A DNA stretch of 64,000 bases from Iris pallida. Lineage: Eukaryota > Streptophyta > Magnoliopsida > Asparagales > Iridaceae. The stretch covers positions 42,021,311-42,085,310 of the forward strand of contig JANAVB010005597.1 of assembly GCA_029216955.1 (NCBI GenBank), written 5' to 3'. A program made the position numbers and the translations under genes. Below, in pieces: positions 59,956-64,000 of this stretch (position 1 is its first letter; every line of letters starts with the position of its first letter). The notes below the pieces were generated by a model. It had not been told where the DNA came from. It did not search any database and saw only the letters and a list, made by a program, of their open reading frames with translations.

Positions 59956-60900
59956 ACGTTCATGTGTTTGTAATGAATTACCAACTCTTAATTTGTAATA
60001 TTAGGGAGTTTTTATTGTTTGAAATTCGATTTCCCATTTGAACTGATACACAGTTCCTGGTTCTCATTTATGACTTTTAAAGTGTATTTTAAATTGAATT
60101 ATTCCCTGTTTAAATTCCATGTTTGAATCTTACACATGTGTAATAGGCTATATAATGTTGGTTATTGACTGATCCTAGGTTCTTAGATTTCGAAATTGGT
60201 TTTTGGAGGTTGAACTGATATGTATGATGTCAACTGATACTTTGTGCAGTCTTCAAATCCCTGATTTTAGTTCCCTTACTAAAACTGAACTTGATGCCTA
60301 ATTTGCCATGTTAGGTTCATATTCATGTGTAGTTACATTACTTAGATGTTGGTTAAGATTTGTATTTGAGAGTTTGGGTTTCAAACGGGAATGGGGATTC
60401 AATCTGGGTTCGAATTTTATGAAGGGATTCAATTGGTGTTGGGATTGGTTAAGGAACTGTCATTGGGTTCCATTTTTTTGTTTTGCACATCACCCATTTC
60501 CTGATACATATCACAAACCTATCTAGCTATCCCTATTCCCTAATACACTAGACACTGTCATCTAGATTTTCATTTTCCTGAACCTATAAACCTGGGATTG
60601 TTCACTATTTTTCCAGGTTCCACACACACACCCACACATGTATCTACACACTAATTCCTATGTGACACTACCCTACACACCCTATTAACTGTTAACACCT
60701 TGAACCACTTTGACACTAGCACTAAACTGTTCCCTATTACACTACACCCTCATACTTAGCTATGTATGATACACTCTTGAGACACTCTTCAATTTATGTG
60801 AATCACACACACATGTCATTTGATACACACACTGTTTTCATATGGTCACACACACATGTACACCTTGACACAAACACACATGTCCTTACCCTAACACTCC

Positions 60901-61020
<120 letters not shown>

Positions 61021-61279
61021 ATCTATATGTAATATTATCATAATGTAGCCTATATATGTATGAATGTGTGTTAATTATATTAAGTTAGATAAATATTAGA
61101 TATATACTTAATATGTGAAATATGTGGAATGTGTGACTAGCCTATGGCCTATAGCCTATGGCTCATAGCCTGTGTGTACGGCATGGATGCCAGTTAAGGT
61201 GTGTGGTTGGCTTGTATAGCCTAGATATTGTGTGTGTATGCTAGAATAGGCTGGTTAGGCTTAGTGAGACTTGTTGGCT

Positions 61280-61365
61280 TAGCCTTGACCTAGTTGACCT
61301 AATTTGACTTGGTTTGACCCAGAGTTGACCAAGAGTTGACTTTGACCTAGATTGACCTAGAAATC
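61280..61365 (+). repeat. TTGACC/TTGACT cluster in LTR-Y
   Basis: Eight TTGAC cores in about 85 bp, all on the plus strand. TTGAC(C/T) is the WRKY W-box core, but simple-repeat origin is equally possible. Confidence 0.8.
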
Positions 61366-62949
61366 ATGTAGATGCATTGTACACTTCAAATTATAACCCC
61401 CTTGTATACATCATGACTTGTGTTGCTCTAAATAGGACTCAGATACCTCGTTTCGGACAGTGTATTCTCACAGACATTCAGATCGCAGGCGAGTACATTC
61501 TCTGATCATTTCATACTTGTCACGACTTATATTCTTGCTCTAGATTACTTTATTTGATGCTGACACTTGTTATCACGGATTAGTACTATATGGATCTTTT
61601 ATGCGATGTTATCTCCTTATAGGATACATCGGGTATTTCGTGTTCGTGTACTTTATCATGGGCATTGTATACTCCTTGTGTTCGTGTTATTCATATGCAA
61701 ATCGTATGAAATCGTGTACTCTCATGTGCCCACATGATCATCTTGTACAACTATACTTCGTGTGCAATAACATAACTTGACTGGATCCTTGTGTATTGAT
61801 TGGGGAGGGTGAGTAGGAAATGGTTATGCGATCAAATTCCCTATTGTATAAGACATTGTATATGTCCATTGTACCTTCGTGTATAATGGAGTCCTATTTT
61901 ATTGTATAACCCAACCTGTTTACATAACCATATTGTGCTCTAAATTACTAGTCACTTACAGTTATTACTTATCACGTATATATTTCCAGTTATCAAATAT
62001 CTCTTCTGTTTTTATGTACATCTTCTAAAAATGTTTCATGTAACTTACTCTATTGACTACTTTATATTTTCTGCCATGATATGAACAGCATGAGATGTAC
62101 TGTGCTCGCTCCCGTCCTGACTGGACCTGTTGAAAATATTACAGATGATACCGAGGGCTTCTGCCCAACCTACTATGGAGCCCATCTAGACGATACCTGT
62201 GAGTTGGACCCACAGGAGGATCCAACTCTAGCTGATGACGTCATCCATACTGCTTAGACTAGATTAGCTAGGCTTTATCTTATTTCTTATATCTTTTGTA
62301 TTGACTTCAGAGTTGTATTATTTTCTGGATGTTGTGATGTCGTGTCGTTAGACACTTAGACTTTCCTTCTGTTTGTATCTTCCTTTGAGATTTTCATATC
62401 TATGATTTCGTGCTATTTCTGCCTTAGTTGTGATTGAGACTGTATTCTGTATTGTCACCTCCACTCGGAGTGTATATACTGTACAGGTACCTTATATTGT
62501 TAGATGTTGTGACCTAGGACAGCGTTCTACCGCCGACACTGCGGCGTAGGCTAGACGTACCTACTTCTCGTGCCCTTACTCTAGGATGCGGATCGTGACA
62601 GTAAGTCAAGATAGCCGTCACAACAACATATCAAGATTATCATATTGGATTTACTTATCAAGAGTGCGCCACGACGGGCCACTATCATGTCATGTTACTT
62701 GTCAAGAGTGCACCACGACGGGTCACTATCAAGAATCATCATGTCAAGTTACTTGTTAAGAGTGCGCCTTAACGGGCCACTATCGTTTCATATCCTTACA
62801 TAATCATGAATGAGAGAAACTTGCATAAAAATAGCTAGTAACATATTCTTGAAGCCAAGAAAAAGATCTACAACCTTCATGTTGGGAGTTGGAAGAAATT
62901 TTGGCCACAATTCAGCCAAATAGGACATAAAACAGCCAAAAATACCAAA

Positions 62950-63200
62950 AAATTGGCACTATGCGACATTCTACGGTACTATGCAGCCTTCTGCGGCACT
63001 ATGCGGCCTCCTACGGCACTATGCAGCCTTCTGCGGCACTATGCGGTCTCATGCGACACTATGCGGCAGGATGTACTATGCGGCAGGCTGTACTATACGG
63101 CAGGCTGTATCACCATGCGGCAGGCTGCACTATGCGGCAGTCTGTACTATGCGACAGGCTGCACTATTCATTCCTGCGACTGCGATACTATTCATGCGGC
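62950..63200 (+). repeat. CACTATGCGGC minisatellite in LTR-X(minus)
   Basis: Units of 17-20 bp (CACTATGCAGCCTTCTGCGG, then CTATGCGGCAGGCTGTA), about 13 copies. Open frames here are periodic artefacts. The position within the LTR corresponds to the 16-bp minisatellite of LTR-X(plus), but the sequence is different. Confidence 0.9.
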
Positions 63201-63609
63201 ACTATTCATTGCTCCTGCCAAGTTCAGCACAGATGAACTAGAGTGGGGTCTTAGAATAGTGGGTATCGTTGGATACTCAAGTTAGTATCTCAAGGTAAAT
63301 GAGATTTACCTTTACCTTTAAGGTAAATAAGTTTACCTTATAACCAAGGTAAGGTATCAAGATACCAAGATATGGTATCGAGATGCGAGGGTAGAGTGTT
63401 AGAACATCTTAGTAGGGTATTGAAGGATAAGTAGGGTGAGGGTAATGTAGGCAAGGGTATGGGTTAGAGGCTAAGGTAACGAGTTTACCTTGGTAGGATA
63501 ATGGGATAAGAGTTAAGGTAATACCTATAACTAAGATATGAGTTTAACATATTTAAGATATAGTTATAATTAGGATATTATGGTTGGTAATGGTTAGGAA
63601 TAGTGGATT

Positions 63610-63990
63610 TAGACTAGTTTTGACCTCGGTTGACCACCGTTGACAATTTTGACCAAAAGTCAAACGGAAGTCAACCGTAGCCTAGAATTGACTAGAACTT
63701 GGCCAGAGTTGACCAGTTGACCCAAAGTCAACTGTTAGTCAATGTTAGTCAAGTTTGACCTAGAGTTGACCAAGGGTTGACTAGAGTTGACAAGTTGACC
63801 AAAAGTCAACTGTAAGTCAACTTTTGACTTAAATCGACCCAGTTTGACTTTGTTTGACTTGCCTTGACCTAGTTTGACTTTATTAGGCCTAGTATGACTT
63901 AGATTGACTTAGTTTGACCTTGTTTGACTTAGATTGACCTAGTGTGACTTAGTTTGGCTTAGTGTGACTTAGTATGACTGAGTTTGACCT
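63610..63990 (+). repeat. TTGACC/TTGACT array at window end
   Basis: About 22 forward TTGAC cores in 380 bp by my count, plus several GTCAA on the same strand, in loose 10-12 bp units (TAGTTTGACTTA-like). It lies in the far part of LTR-X(minus) or in another element starting there. Similar to the smaller cluster in LTR-Y. Confidence 0.85.
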
Positions 63991-64000
63991 AGATTGTATA

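Noticed and set aside
62953..63285. Cys/Tyr-rich overlapping frames (MRQAALCGSLYY-type)
   Set aside because: Three overlapping frames arise from the CACTATGCGGC minisatellite in LTR-X(minus).

Overview
The window is plant nuclear DNA, almost certainly from an angiosperm. It holds one recognisable intron-containing host gene in a sea of transposable elements. The host gene has GC-rich exons in AT-rich surroundings, which suggests a monocot or another lineage with GC-rich genes, but I cannot name the species. Nothing here looks prokaryotic, organellar or viral. All similarity statements are by eye from the sequence; no search was run.

Layout. 1-5580: a decayed LINE (LINE-A, minus strand). 5601-5713: a short tRNA-derived SINE with a perfect 18-bp target duplication. 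6196-6888: an hAT-like element rich in CGGTTC motifs. 6928-10039: LINE-B (plus), 5'-truncated but with an uninterrupted reverse-transcriptase frame. 10070-11072: a second CGGTT-type element and a foldback element. 12439-20270: LINE-C (plus), full length with a 17-bp target duplication, tandem monomers in its 5' region, and frameshifted ORFs. 20320-20882: a solo LTR. 22862-23659 and 30291-30986: two hAT-like elements with perfect 8-bp target duplications. 25716-29580: MITE-like elements, one with tRNA-like promoter boxes.

33052-34388 is the host gene: three exons encoding a 289-residue BOI/S-RNase-binding-protein-type RING E3 ligase, with a TATA box and G-box palindromes upstream. Beyond it, 38492-38685 is a nearly perfect 63-bp inverted repeat with a CG-rich alternating sequence. 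39488-45571 is a complete but non-coding LTR retrotransposon (560-bp LTRs, 5-bp target duplication) sitting inside an older LTR.

46596 onward is a CACTA-type terminus, followed by a G-rich tract and a higher-order tandem array (A+B superunit of about 1.36 kb) carrying repeated 77-codon ORFs. The last repeat is interrupted by a four-level nest of solo LTRs (51922-64000): X(minus) contains Y, which contains Z, which contains X(plus). The levels can be resolved from TG...CA ends and 5-bp duplications. The two X copies are inverted relative to each other and carry different minisatellites at the corresponding position.

Apart from the RING gene, the coding sequence is retrotransposon-derived and mostly broken. 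The main interest is the architecture: nested LTRs with an exchangeable minisatellite, hAT-like elements with shared ends but different motif arrays, LINE promoter-like monomers, the long hairpin and the ORF-bearing tandem array.
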